DNA from: Stenocarpella maydis
Taxonomy: Eukaryota > Ascomycota > Sordariomycetes > Diaporthales > Diaporthaceae
NCBI GenBank assembly: GCA_002270565.1
Contig: NQMI01000065.1
Span: forward strand, 66,921-130,920
Direction of reading: 5' to 3'
Length of the DNA: 64,000 nt
The translations under genes and the position numbers were made by a program. A model generated the notes under the pieces. The model was not told where the DNA came from and did no database searches. It worked only from the letters and a program-made list of their open reading frames with translations. This document shows, one piece after another, positions 45,148 through 58,895 of this stretch. How positions within the stretch are numbered: the first letter of the stretch is position 1; the number at the start of each line of letters is the position of its first letter.

Positions 45148-48100
45148 TCACCTGTCCTTGCTGCCGCTAGGCTTGGGCCCACGTGAGGTCGCCGGTTTAG
45201 GCTGCCTCGCCGTACCGGACGAGAAGATCGCAGGCGTCTTGGTTTTGAAAATAGCATCCTCGACCTTTCGCAACTCTTCCGCGTGAGGATGATCCGCGGG
45301 GAACACCGACTTACCCGATCTGCCAGATGAGGTCGCAGGCCGTTTGGGCGTCCAGTCTTCGCTGCCTGAATCGTGCACGTCGGTCCACTGGCTGTCCCCG
45401 TCGTCGCTCCGGGTGTCAGCAGCCGCTTCATCGCTGCTGTCCTCACCCCAAGACTCCTGTTGCACAGACGTGCCCTGGCCTGCTCCGGCGAGCTCCATCA
45501 TGTCCATGAAGGCCTGCGGTACCTCCTCGTCAGTGAGGGCCCCCAGCCGCTCCCGTTCCAGCTGCTCCCTTCTCATCTCCTCCTCCAGCTTGAACTGCTT
45601 CTCGCTCATCAGATACCTCCGTTCTGTCTCGCTGTTCGTGCGGATCATCGTCTTGACAGCTGCCATGACTCCGGGGCACTTGCCCACGATGTAACTTAGA
45701 AGGCGGTCCCCTTCGGCGCTCCAGGCCGCCATTTGCTCCAAATCCATGTACGCCTTGGTCAGTGTCAGAAGGGTATGCGTGGTGGGACGGTTAATCCTTG
45801 GGTTGGTACCCCTGCGGCGCAAGTCGAGGGGCAGCCTGGTGGGGCTGTCCGAGACCGAACGTCGTACCCGCTGCCAGCCTAACCATCGCGGCATCAGCTG
45901 CTCCTCACAAACAATGAAGGCCTCGCGGAACTTCTTCATCGATGTAAGGAACTGCACGTAGTAATTCCAGTTCTTGCTGTCAAGCCGGAACTTGGACTGC
46001 AGGACCGAGGATATCACTTGCCGTAGGCCATCCACATCACCCTGTGCCGCGTACATACGCTGCATCGTCTTGAGCGCGTTGTTGAGGATGTACCGCATGC
46101 GCGGAAGAGGCTCATCCCTGGTCATTCCGGGGGCCCCGATGTGGCTCATTTGGACGGCGCGGTCGAGCATTATATCCCACAAGTCCTTGACTTCACCATA
46201 CTTTCCGTCGTAGAAAGCGGCTGTTATTAGCGCCTCGAGCAGCCTTAGCGGGGGCTCCTTCATGCTTGCTGCCTCTGGGGATGAATTTTGCCATAGCTCC
46301 AAGATCTCTGGGACCGCCATGGTCTGCCGCATCTGCGTGAAGATAAAGATCAGAACAGAGGCTAGATCTGTCCGATTTGCTACCGTGTCCGGGAAATGGA
46401 GCGTCTGGATCCATGCATGGCCCAATTGTGGTGCAGGCTTGGATCTCTTCGCGGGCTCCATTGCTTTTCTGAACTGTCGCAGAGCCGAGGTCAGGAGAGC
46501 CTGTTGCTTGCTGCCGTCCGCATCTGGTGACCTTTTGGCCACTGCTCCTAGGGCTTTGAAGACTCGAACAATAGCCTCGTTGCTCTTGGGCATACCCAGG
46601 TCCCGGAGGATGGTGCTACTCTGCAGGGCTTGTATGGGTTGCCCGCTTCTGAGGAAGGCACTCATCAGGAAAGCATAGTGCCTCATCGTAGGTTTGAACG
46701 AGTGGTCCCTGACTGCGGATTTCACAAGATAGAGCGCGTGGTGAGGCTGCCTGCATAATGCTAAGCCTCGGAGGAGGTGATCGTATGTTTCGTTGTCATA
46801 AGGGACGCCATGTTCAGTCATCGAGACGAGGAGGCGATTGACGGCCGTCAGATCACGCCGAGAGGCCTGGTGGTACAACAGGGTGTTCCACAATACGGTG
46901 CACTTTGCAGGCTTATATCGGCCCCCCTTGGTAGTCATGATGCAGATTTTCTCGGCCTCGGAGTGCCTGTCGTTTTGGGAGTATGTTTCCACGACGCAAT
47001 CGATCATAGTCAAGTCCGGTTCTATGCCGTCGTTCTTGGCCATACGGTAGAGCTCCAAAGTGAACTCCAGATCTCCTCTTGACCCGCTCATACCCATAAT
47101 TGTGCCATAGCTGTACTTGTCAGGCCTGCAGGCGTCTTGCAGGACGCTAAAGACACGGATCGCCGTGTCATACTCCCCAGCCTTTGCATGTGCATTCAGT
47201 AGCACGTTCCAACAAATGACAGGTAGGTCGGCACCGTACTCGTTCTGAAGCTCGTTGAACACCCGCCGCACTTCACCAAGCTCGCCCCTGACGGCTTGGA
47301 CGTGGAGGAGGGGGAGATATTCTGGGCTTCTTCTGCCCACTGGTGACAGTCGGTCAGGGTAGTCTTTCGTGTATGCATCCCAGAGACGCTGCACGGCAAT
47401 GGCATCGCCGCGGCGGGCATGGAAAGTCATGTAGAGCCGGTAACCAGGTATGTCCAACCGACTGAAACGTGTGTGCCAGTCTTGAACCATCATCTCCATG
47501 CCAGCAGCATCGTCGGCAGGGAAGAAGACCTTCTCCATCATCTCGCGCATGATGTGGCCGCGGAGTTTGACCCCCTTTAATTTTCGGTACTGCTTGTAGA
47601 GCTTGGTCGCAAGACTGGGGCCGAGTTCTCTGGACTGGCAGATGAGGTCTTCGTAGAGCAGGTGGTCCTTAAGCAGATGCAGCATAAGAGCGAGGTCGTC
47701 ACCATCCAGTTCGCGCCAGTGCCTGCGTATGAGTGGTTTTATAACCCTGTCGATCAAGGCCTGAGAAAATTCCGGGTCCCCCTGGCGCACGATGGAACGG
47801 CTGGCGTGGTCTATACGGAAGACGAGAGCCTTGATACCTCTTGCAATCTCCTCCATGGAAAGAACACTCTCAATATGTTCCCAGTTGAGTTCCTCGGCGT
47901 CGGCGCGGCGTGCATCCGGATATCTTTCCCAGATGTTCCCAAGTGTCTCCCATTCCGAGAACTTGATGGCTGAGGCGAGTAGCTGTTCCATGCTTTGACA
48001 CTTCGTGGCGTAATTAAGGAACTCATCGCGCATTTGCCTACGCCGTTGTTTGTCTTTGCCACTATGGTACAGCCGCCATGCGTGAAGAAACTGAAAGGAG

Positions 48101-48738
48101 TCCTCAGACTCTAGGATTTCACGCAAGACGACCCATCGAGACCTACCGGGCCTTTTCGATGCTGATCGCGCTGGACGGGCAGGAGCCGTCGGTTGCTGCG
48201 GTTCTTCGTCCGCAAACGAGCTCTCGTCGTATTCCTCACCGTAGTCTTGGTCGAATGCTTCCTCTTCAGATGCCACCGCGTCATTTGTGGAGTCATGGCC
48301 GACAGCGGAAACCGTTGGTGCCTTTTCGGGAGGAGACGGCGACTGTGGCCGCTGAGCTGAAGCGGCCGACGAAGTAAAGAGTCGGGGCACAACACTTCTG
48401 AGGTAAAGCCTCGGCCGCTCGTATTTGTCCAGGGCTGAGGGTGGCAGTCTCCTTAGCAACGAGGTCGCGCTCTGGGGATTCAAGAAGTCAAGCAAGAAGG
48501 TAGAGGCCGTCAGGGGCTCCGACCTCGGGTGCCGGGAGACGGGGAAGATATTGAGAGACTCGAGTGGCTCTCGGACGAGGGCCTGCCAAACACTGGACAG
48601 CTCGATCTCAGCAGCCCCATGTTGCCAGAACGCGGTATGCAGTCTTCGGCGCGACTTGAGCGAGACCGTTGTCGGAGGGAGCACTCGTTGGAAGTTGCAT
48701 GGTTCCAGACTTGCGGCCGTTCTTTCAAGCATTGGCAT
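45148..48738 (-). CDS. Mitochondrial pentatricopeptide-repeat (PPR) protein
   Basis: Single exon, 1196 aa from the ATG at 48738; the frame is open to a TTG at 48753. The N-terminus is Arg/Ser/Leu-rich without early acidic residues (LERTAASLEPCNFQRV, later SLKSRRRLHTAF), fitting a mitochondrial presequence. PPR motifs are clear at about residues 500-690: CWNVLLNAHAKAGEYDTAI, TYDHLLRGLALCRQPHHALY and relatives with the fungal-type spacing. PPR proteins bind mitochondrial RNA for processing, stability or translation. The C-terminal ~150 residues are disordered, with KEEEMRREQ-like helical and Ser/Asp-rich parts and a basic end. It resembles large fungal PPR proteins of organelle gene expression; the particular RNA target cannot be told. 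Confidence 0.8.
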   Translation of the reverse strand: MPMLERTAASLEPCNFQRVLPPTTVSLKSRRRLHTAFWQHGAAEIELSSVWQALVREPLESLNIFPVSRHPRSEPLTASTFLLDFLNPQSATSLLRRLPPSALDKYERPRLYLRSVVPRLFTSSAASAQRPQSPSPPEKAPTVSAVGHDSTNDAVASEEEAFDQDYGEEYDESSFADEEPQQPTAPARPARSASKRPGRSRWVVLREILESEDSFQFLHAWRLYHSGKDKQRRRQMRDEFLNYATKCQSMEQLLASAIKFSEWETLGNIWERYPDARRADAEELNWEHIESVLSMEEIARGIKALVFRIDHASRSIVRQGDPEFSQALIDRVIKPLIRRHWRELDGDDLALMLHLLKDHLLYEDLICQSRELGPSLATKLYKQYRKLKGVKLRGHIMREMMEKVFFPADDAAGMEMMVQDWHTRFSRLDIPGYRLYMTFHARRGDAIAVQRLWDAYTKDYPDRLSPVGRRSPEYLPLLHVQAVRGELGEVRRVFNELQNEYGADLPVICWNVLLNAHAKAGEYDTAIRVFSVLQDACRPDKYSYGTIMGMSGSRGDLEFTLELYRMAKNDGIEPDLTMIDCVVETYSQNDRHSEAEKICIMTTKGGRYKPAKCTVLWNTLLYHQASRRDLTAVNRLLVSMTEHGVPYDNETYDHLLRGLALCRQPHHALYLVKSAVRDHSFKPTMRHYAFLMSAFLRSGQPIQALQSSTILRDLGMPKSNEAIVRVFKALGAVAKRSPDADGSKQQALLTSALRQFRKAMEPAKRSKPAPQLGHAWIQTLHFPDTVANRTDLASVLIFIFTQMRQTMAVPEILELWQNSSPEAASMKEPPLRLLEALITAAFYDGKYGEVKDLWDIMLDRAVQMSHIGAPGMTRDEPLPRMRYILNNALKTMQRMYAAQGDVDGLRQVISSVLQSKFRLDSKNWNYYVQFLTSMKKFREAFIVCEEQLMPRWLGWQRVRRSVSDSPTRLPLDLRRRGTNPRINRPTTHTLLTLTKAYMDLEQMAAWSAEGDRLLSYIVGKCPGVMAAVKTMIRTNSETERRYLMSEKQFKLEEEMRREQLERERLGALTDEEVPQAFMDMMELAGAGQGTSVQQESWGEDSSDEAAADTRSDDGDSQWTDVHDSGSEDWTPKRPATSSGRSGKSVFPADHPHAEELRKVEDAIFKTKTPAIFSSGTARQPKPATSRGPKPSGSKDR

Positions 48739-49358
48739 GAGGCAACGGTGCAAGCAGCTTGGTTCGAGAGGGTTTCGGAGAGCTTCGATTCAGGTCATTA
48801 TATGCGGGCAAGGCTGAGGTCGGAAGGCAACCAAGTCGGAGGTTAGCAGTTTGGATCTACGAGTGGGTCGTTGAGGCGACGGTTCAGGCAGAACTGTAAG
48901 ACCTCGGAGGAGGTACGCGCACTTACGCGCTTCATGCTGGGGTATGGTGCCGTCACTATCGCCGCCGTCGCCGCCGTCGCCGCCGTCTTCGCCCGTCTTT
49001 CACAGATCCGCCTTCCCGGTCTCGCTAGCAGTGGGTAAGGGTTGCTTCCTTCATATGGCTGGAGGGTAAGGACGGAAGATGAGTTAGGAGCTGAAGCATC
49101 GATGAGGGTCACCTGGACTGGGTTGTAGAGGTGGAGCAGCTCGGGCCAGGCTGGAAAGGACACTGAACTCGAAGTGTCCGTCGATGATCTCGACTTTGGT
49201 CGGTGGCGGAAGATCCATACAAAGAAAAAAAGAGGACGGCCCGGGATTGCCTGCCCACCCGCGTCCCGGTCCTACACAGTACACTAGGCTCGCCTGCTAC
49301 TCAAGTACCTAGGTACCTCCTATATTAAGACCCCAAGCTCCAAGCTCCAGTAAACACT

Positions 49359-49906
49359 AGTCCGCCCACTCAGCTTTCAGGACCTTTGCCCACCCAGTAC
49401 AAAAGTTTCTATAGAAATCACTAGGGTTAAGTACTGCTCAAGTAAGAAAATAGCTACTCTGCACTCTACCCTAACCCTCTAAACCCTGAGCACGTGCCCA
49501 GAGAAAGGTGCCTAGATGACCTTTGCCTGCCTAGAGGATAACCCTCTGCGAAGGCCGCCACTTTGGGCATGTGAAGCCCTTTGGGTATGCGAAAGCCCTT
49601 CCTCCGGGTGTGTAGAGATCTCTCCTCTGGGTGTGTAGAGGTCCCTCCTCTGGGTGTGTAGAGGTCCCTCCTCTGGGTTCGTGGATGCCCGCTCTCTGCG
49701 AGGCCTTTCGTTTTGGCGCGTGGAGAGGCTGATGTCTAGGCGTGTCAACTGGTTGAGGAGCTTTGGGACGCGTTGAGTGGAAAGGGGGTGTTATTTTAGA
49801 GGGGCTATAAGAAATCATACTAGGCTGCACGCTTAACTCCTTGTATTGGGTGGGCGAAATAGGGTTTGAGCTGGGTAGTTGTCCTGGAAAGCCGGGTAGG
49901 CGGATG
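49359..49906. mobile_element. MITE-like element, copy 2, with internal minisatellite
   Basis: Imperfect inverted ends of about 38 bases: left 49359-49396 (CCGCCCACTCAGCTTTCAGG) and right 49869-49906 (reverse complement CCGCCTACCCGGCTTTCCAG). Inside, 49561-49690 carries about six ~19-23-bp units of type CTCCTCTGGGTGTGTAGAGG. Segment 49781-49857 matches the left end of copy 1 in inverse orientation. Its right end lies about 260 bases upstream of the SRP68 start codon, so it may contribute to that promoter. Confidence 0.6.
49561..49690 (+). repeat. ~23-bp minisatellite inside the MITE-like element
   Basis: Consecutive units read CTCCTCTGGGTGTGTAGAGG plus TCC. The two central units are identical; the outer ones are diverged or shortened to 19 bases (TTTGGGTATGCGAAAGCCC). 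The same unit type, more diverged, is in copy 1 near 22965-23065. Confidence 0.75.
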
Positions 49907-50164
49907 TCGACTGCTAAGCTCCCCTCAGGGTCAATTTTTGCGGGGCACTGTTTGCGACGGACGCTGCTTGAGTGAACATCAAACCAGGAGCCCCTCCACC
50001 ACTTCATGAGGCGCAGACAGGACAGCATTACCATCTCTTCACGCAGCGCACAGCATATATCGGCCAGCACACTTAGCCGCAGCTGCATCCCACTCGCCCA
50101 TGCCTAACATAGGTCATAGATCATAGAATATCTCGATTGGCGCGATCCGACACGCGCGACCATC

Positions 50165-52109
50165 ATGAACACCACAAAGGTCATCCTCGACACGAGGCTG
50201 GAGCTGCTCGACGATGGCAACAACTACGCCACATACGCCTCCAAGCTGACCACGCGCCTTCGCAGCACCAGAAAGAGGCTGGGGATCCCGGGAAAGAGCC
50301 AGGGAAAGCCGTCCAACGTCGACATATCTCCCTCGCAGCTGGCGCAAAACCATCAGTGAGTACACACCCTGCCGCATGTTTTGTGGCCAGCAGCTGGACC
50401 CAGCCGCTAACTCCCATGCACAGGTTCATCCACGTCCCCCTCCTGAAAGCCGAGCGGTGCTGGGCCAAGTCAATGGCCTGGCATTCAAGAGACTCCATCA
50501 CTAGCGACACCCGCTCCAACATTATCTCGAAGCTCGTGAAAGCCGTCAAGATCGTCGAGAGCCTCGTTGCTACGCTATCCGACAGCGCGAGCGGTGCGAC
50601 AACTGCAGATGTACTCAGCGCAAAGGCATATGCCGCCGTCCTCAGGGGCGACTCGTCGTCCCGGGCCAGGAGCTGGGAGGAGAGCGTCAACAACTATAGT
50701 GTAGCAAAGGTCATCTACAGCGCACTGCCGTCGTCCCAGCTCGAAGGAAACACCTTCAAAGACTTCGTCTCACAATTCGTCGATGTCCCTCTGCGGTTCG
50801 CACAGCGCCGGCAGAACATCCCGACATCGCTTTCCCTCCTGTCTCTTGCCAAACAGCACCTGCCACAATCCGATAATGTTTTGGTCTCTGGCGTGGAGGA
50901 GGTAGCCCCTGGTTTCCTCAAACAAGATGAAGATTCTGAAATTGCCAACGGTGGTCCCCTGAAAACTGTCACGTGGAGGACTAGGGAGGTTCCTGTGGAG
51001 GACGCTGAGATCGTCTCGAAATTGGCAGCCCTGGAGACTGCTGCTTCGGAATTGTCTCAGAAGTTGGGTTCATCCCCAGACCTGCGGCCAAATGTCAAGG
51101 CTGACGCCTACGACAATGTCCTCGAGATCAGCAACGATGCGATTGAGGCGACAGTCCAGGCCATTAACGAGCTCAAACAGCAGAGTGTGCCCCAGGGCGA
51201 CCCGCGAATGCAAAATCTGGCCATATTGCGAACGAAGCTTAACTATGACTTGCTGAGCTGGCAGATAGGTCGCAATAGGGTCCTGTTGGGCCGGCAAGAT
51301 GGCGCCATGCTAGAAGACGGCCCAGGCTTGAAGAAGGGCAGCGCTGCTGGCGCCGAGGCGCCCACGATCAAAGACAGCCAGCAAGTTAAGCAGCTCGAGA
51401 AGAAGGCCAACCTCTACAGCAAGACATTACAGATCCTGGAAACTGCCAAGGAGCTTCCAGGTGTTGCAGCGGACGAACATCTCGCAGCGGAGATTGACGC
51501 CGTATATAAATATTTCACGGCTTTAAAGTGAGTGCCTCATAGAATCTCGCCCAGTAGTCGTTTGCTAACTTTTATAAAAGATCTCTCGCCATCGCTCGGT
51601 CCCACATCCTGATTGGCAAGCCGGCGAATGCACTGGCGCTCACGAAGCACGCGCATGATCAATGCCAGGCTGCGTTGCCAGTGATTACCAAGCACAATGA
51701 AACCAAGGACATTGGCCTGAAAACCATCGAGGTCGTCAGCTCAGACGCTGAATTTCTACAGAACCTACTGAAGGGAGAGCTGCAGCGTTGCCGGGCGCTG
51801 GTCGAAATTGCCAATCTGCGGAAGCAAGTCGACAAGGGAGAGTCCAAGGCGGGACAGCGGCCCCTCATCGACAAGCTCAGCCAGTACCCCTCCCAAGGAG
51901 TTGATCTCGACAACATTGTCACTTATCCTCCTAAGATGGAGCCTATTCCCATCAAGCCGTTGTTCCTGGACGTGGCGTGGAACCACATACAGTACCCCCA
52001 GAAACAACCAGCGAGGAAGGACGTTCTTGGGGACAAAACGAACGCCAAGTCTGGGGAGTCTGAAAAGCAGCCTGCCAAGAAGGGCTGGTTTGGATTTGGA
52101 AGGGGCTAG
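50165..52109 (+). CDS. srp68: Signal recognition particle subunit SRP68
   Basis: Exons 50165-50355, 50424-51527 and 51581-52109, 607 aa. It binds 7SL RNA together with SRP72 and takes part in co-translational targeting to the ER. The N-terminal RNA-binding domain has RLRSTRKRLGIPG, with the typical basic R/K cluster, followed by LLKAERCWAKSMAW, the SRP68 signature around the TPR-like region. The middle is helical. The C-terminal part has the SRP72-contact region (LAIARSHILIGKPANALAL) and a LFLDVAWNHIQYP block, ending in a basic GWFGFGRG tail. Introns are GT-AG and both fall in phase 2. Length is usual for fungal SRP68. Confidence 0.92.
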
Positions 52110-52536
52110 GAGACTCTCCAGCGGCTGGAAATTGGGAGCCGGAGCCGAGGGCCAGTTTGCCAAAGGGCTCGTTCTGTGCTTAACGGCTTTGTATACTGTA
52201 CACCACTCAATGGCGATGCCTCGTCGTCTTCGTGAGGCGGGGAGAGATAGACATTTATGACGAAAAAGACCATAGCTGAATTGGGCTTGATGCAATATCA
52301 CTTAATCGATTCAGCGAGGTGGGCCTCATTCCATGTCTTCGCCCCTGTTGCGTTGGGGTCTTTCCCTTTGGAATGAGGGCATATGTTGCGCGGCACCGCC
52401 TGGCGCGGAGGCGAATTCTCATTCCTGTGGGCCCGAGGAATCTTTCCACCATTTTATTGCAGCTTTTTGGTCAAATGCATACAGTCTGAGTGAGTCTCAA
52501 CTTATTCCTTAATGTCTGGACTGAGACGCAGAGACG
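52110..52536. other. Intergenic region between SRP68 and the multicopper oxidase
   Basis: 3' flank of SRP68 and promoter of the oxidase gene, both on the plus strand. No ORF, repeat or motif of note. Confidence 0.5.
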
Positions 52537-54857
52537 ATGCAGGATATGAGCGAAGGCGAGGGCTTCCTCTTTCAACAGCACACGCAGAGGAAGCCCACCG
52601 AAACACAATCGCTATTCGAGTACACCAAAGACCTTCTGTTCCTCCGGCGACAACAGGAACAAACCACCGGGCCCGACGAAGAGAAAAACGGCAATGACGG
52701 CAGCTTTGAAGAAATCGAGCTCCACAACAACGACAAGCACCGGCTGTGGAACAGCCTCCAGATCCGCACCTTCATCACCTCCCTGACGGGCCTCATCCTC
52801 GCCATCCTCTCCTTCTTCTTCGGCGTCGGTTGCGGCCTGGGCATCGGCATCCCCTACTACGGCGGCTCCTCCCTCTCACACGCCTTCACCCGTCCCTCTG
52901 CCCACCACCCGAGCGGGATACCCGATGACATCCCCATCATCCCCGCGCCCCAGCTCACCAACCGCACGGAGCTGGACCTCGAGACAGGCTTCGTCTTCTC
53001 CCCCGGCCCCCGGGTCCGGGAGTACGACTTCGCCATCACCCTGGGTCTCGCCGCCCCGGACGGCGTCTGGAAGCCCATGGTCCTCGTGAACGGGCAGTCC
53101 CCCGGACCGCTGATCGAGGCGGCAACGGGCGACACGGTGCGCGTGCGCGTGGCCAACCTCCTCCCCGGCAACGCCACCACGAGCATCCACTTCCACGGCC
53201 TCGACCAGAAGGGCACGCCCTGGATGGACGGCGTCGCGGGCGTGACGCAGTGCGGGGCCCCCGCGGGCTCGTCGTGGGCGTACGAGTTCTCCCTGGCCGG
53301 CCAGAGGGGCACGTTCTGGTACCACGCCCACGCGGGCGTGCAGTACACGGACGGGCTGTACGGCCCCATCGTCGTGCGGGACCCCCGCGGCGAGATGGTG
53401 CCCCCCGCCGGCGCCGAGAGGATCGTCTTTCTCGGGGAGAACCACCACGTGTACGCGGGCGAGCTGGCCGCGCAGTACCTCGCCGCCTCGTCGGCGTGGG
53501 GGCCCCGGGAGGCGGGCGTCGAGCCGCTGAGCGACAACCTGCTGCTGAACGGGCGCAACACGTTTGGCTGTGAGGTCGTCTCAAGTACCTTCAACTCGAC
53601 GTACCGGCACAGAAGCGCGCCGGCGTGCACCGGTGGGGAGGTTTACGCGACGAGTATCAAGCCCGGGACCACCATGCGGCTGAGGCTGATCAACCACTCC
53701 TCGTACCTGGCGTATTGGTTCAGCATCGACGGGCACCCGCTCACCATCGTGGAGATTGACGGGGTGGAGGTTGAGCCGATTGTCAGCCAGGGGGTGCACG
53801 TCAACATCGGGCAGAGGTATAGCGTGATGATCAGCGCGACGGAAAGGGTGGGCGACTATACCATCAGGTCGGCGCTGGAAAAGGAGTGTTTCCTGCCTTA
53901 TAGCACGTACACCAGCAACGGATTGGAGTCGATAGGGTACGAGGCCAGAGGCATACTGCGGTATGAGCGGGATGAAGAGTCGCAAGGAGAAGACGCCGTA
54001 GACCAAGAGGATGCCGGCGAGGCGGAAGCAGCAGAAAAGATGGCGAACCCATGGGGCTGTGACGACATGCCCTTCGACATGCCCAAGCCCATGAGGCAGG
54101 AGGCAGCATACGAGCTATACGAGGGAGACCCAAGCCACATCATTGACTTCCAGTTCCGCCAGGTCGGCGAGATCAACCGCATCTTCATCAACAAGGTAAG
54201 AAGAATCCTCCACCCCCACCAGCTTGCCCCCCCCCCGGTGTCATAAAAACGACGAGAACAAGCAACCAACACATAACTCCCGAAAACTACCAGACCTCCT
54301 GGAGCCCCTATCAAGACGATGCGATCATATGGCAGGTCGCAGGACACAAGGGCGAGGACGTCTTCACCCCGGCGGGCGCGGGCGCGGGCGCAGAGGGCGG
54401 CGTGTACCACAACTGGGGCCTCCGCCTGGACCAGCAGGTCCTGCTCGTCCCGGACGGCAGCGGCGCCGCGCAGGTGGCCATCAACAGCCTCGACGCAATG
54501 GAGCACCCGTTCCACATGCACGGGCACGGCGTGCAGGTGGTGGGGTGGGGGCCCGGGCGGTACGACCCGATGGCGGCGGCGACGACGACGGGGACGACAA
54601 CCTGGAACCTGGCCAACCCGCTCCGCCGCGACACCTTCACCATCCCCGCCGAGTCCCACGTCGTCGTCCGCTTCAGGGCGGACAACCCGGGGCTCTGGGT
54701 CCTGCACTGCCACGTCGCGTGGCATCTCGAGGCCGGGATGCTGGTCTCGTTCCTGGAGCGGCCGGCTGATCTCATGCGTCTCCTGGACGGGATGGACCCG
54801 GAGGCGAGAGAGCTCTCCGAGAGCTTTTGTGCGGAGAGAACCGGCCGGGGTGTATGA
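52537..54857 (+). CDS. N-terminally membrane-anchored multicopper oxidase (laccase-like)
   Basis: Exons 52537-54195 and 54294-54857, 740 aa. Three cupredoxin domains. Copper-binding motifs are all intact: HFHG (about 218-221), WYHAHA (262-267), HPFHMHGH (624-631) and HCHVAWHLEAGM (691-702), with Met as the axial residue after the type-1 site. The N-terminus is unusual: about 78 cytosolic, charged residues, then one hydrophobic span (about 79-104, LTGLILAILSFFFGVGCGLG) with no signal-peptide cleavage site, so a type II membrane protein with the oxidase outside is inferred. Typical ascomycete laccases are secreted and Fet3-type ferroxidases have a C-terminal anchor. The substrate (phenols, pigment precursor or metal) cannot be told. 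An acidic Glu/Asp-rich insert lies before the last domain. Confidence 0.88.
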
Positions 54858-55397
54858 TTCACAATATAAGGGCGGTGGTCTAACATTAGCGTTGCAATTC
54901 CACGGCGTTGTTCACATGGCCCATCCGATGGCATCACTACGCAGATCGTCTGACACCATGAGTCTGATTCGAGCTCACATGCTTGAGGGGGGTTGTCATT
55001 ATTTTGCGTTTTCATCAACATCTAACAATTGTACACCACATTTCGAGAGATCTCTGTCCCCCCCAAAACCATGCCGCCGTAGTGTCATCCAGAACCCTTC
55101 CATCAAATCACCCGGGCCCGTAAAATTAGAACGCAAAAGGAACAGGTTTGTTTTTGATGCTCAGAACGCCGTCACCGCCCGATCGGTGAGTAGACACAGA
55201 ATGAAGTAGCGTGAAATGTGGAGGTTTGGCGGCCCGCAAGGCTGCCGTGATGGCGCGGAGTACGAGTACAGAGTGGATACAGGGGTGAAGAGAAGAGGTC
55301 TATCATGCTCCCGCGCTGCTTAGACACACACATGGCCAAAAGTTGGCATGAAAGGGGTATAAATAACGTCGCGGATCCGTTTTCGCCGCGACTAGAT
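54858..55397. other. Intergenic region between convergent genes
   Basis: 3' flanks of the multicopper oxidase (plus) and SSC1 (minus). Nothing else seen. Confidence 0.5.
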
Positions 55398-57578
<2,181 letters not shown>

Positions 57579-58895
57579 CTTGATCTAATTAAAGAAAGAT
57601 ATTCTACAATTCAGAAAGGCAGGAATGTAGAATGGGACGGATTGCAGCAACTAGAGAAACAGAACGTTTCTTCTGGAGGAGGTTGAGGTTGAGCGAAGGG
57701 AGACTGGGCTTGGTGGTGGGTGGTTGGGGATGGACGAGGCAGAAGTGAAAAAGAGCTCTGAAAATATTTGCCAATGGTCAAGCAAGGTAATGACGCTTGC
57801 TCTACAACCCTCCGACGCCCCACGGCCTACCTTACACAGAGAAGCTTCCCGAAAGATTTGCCTGCCAGGCCTGCCCCGACCCCAGCCGAGGCATTGGTCC
57901 GTGCTCCTCGGAAGGTGGGAGGGTACGTACCTCGCTCCGCATCTACTGTGTACAGAGAAATACTAGTAGTGTACGACGTTACAGCAGAGACCCGCCCAGG
58001 GGGAAGGGGGGGGGGGAAGAAAAAAAAAACCGCCAAGGCTCCATTGTCCAGCCAACAAAAGGAGGAGGAATTGGCTGACTGCAAACACACGAGTACAGAG
58101 GTGACTAAGCATAGATGATGGCATGGCTACCTCACGTACCAACCACAAAGATGAGCCTCAATAAATATTCGCCGTACTACTTCACGTGGCTAATAAAGTA
58201 TAATAATACTCTGCTTCAGACATGATGAAGTAAATAGCCCGACCAAGCAGGCAAGCAAGAAATGGAAGGCAGGGTGAGGGATAGAGTTGCAAAAGGGGAT
58301 GCATCCCACTGCATATTATACGGACTGCCACGATAATAAGCGATTGAGCCTCTGCCCAGGGTGTCTGGATGTCTGGCTGACGAGTCCAAGGTTTGAGGGG
58401 AAAAGGCTGAGAAGGTGGTGAATACTTTGCATCTACGCTACGGAGTCCACCGAGTGGGCATATCAGCCGCAGCTGCTGATACTGCCCGGCCCCCTGTCAG
58501 TGGTCGCGCCTATTCTTTATTCGGGCGGAAGGTGTTGCCGCCTCATTGACTCGCTGTGCTAGCAAATGAACGTCATTCAGATCCCTTCTTTGCCTTGCCC
58601 TTCGCCGGTGCGGATCACTCCCTCCTCGGCTTTCAACCTTGTCATCCAACCTTGTCTCGCGTCGACTCGCTCCGCAACGCTTCTCATCACCCTGTCGCCC
58701 TGGGCAAGACGGCCTGCCTATCGATTCGCCTGTCCGCCCCCAGACATCCGTCGCCCCCCTTTGACGCCGACGACCTAGCGCGAGCCTCACTCCATCTCAT
58801 CTCGTCAAATCTCATCCAGCTGCTCATCTGCAATCGATCCAATCCATCACCTCCATGACTCGGCAGCCTTCGGTCTGAGCCTCGTAGTCGGCACC
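57579..58895. promoter_or_regulatory. Divergent promoter region between SSC1 and the WD/DUF2415 gene
   Basis: 1.3 kb between two divergent start codons. Contains a G-run plus A-run (58011-58029) and pyrimidine-rich stretches before 58896. I looked for heat-shock elements upstream of SSC1; the AGAACGTTTCTTC block at about 57661-57673 is close but has wrong spacing, so it is not called. No gene. Confidence 0.45.

Larger units (their letters stand above)
48739..50164. other. Divergent promoter region of the PPR gene and SRP68 with a MITE-like element
   Basis: The PPR gene (minus) and SRP68 (plus) are divergent across 1.4 kb. The centre holds a MITE-like element (49359-49906). The remainder has (CGC)n-like GCCGCCGTCGCC repeats at 48960-48990 and CCTAGGTACC near 49305-49317. 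No gene. Confidence 0.55.

Noticed and set aside
57640..57680. Heat-shock element upstream of SSC1
   Set aside because: GAA and TTC units are present but with three-base instead of two-base spacing.
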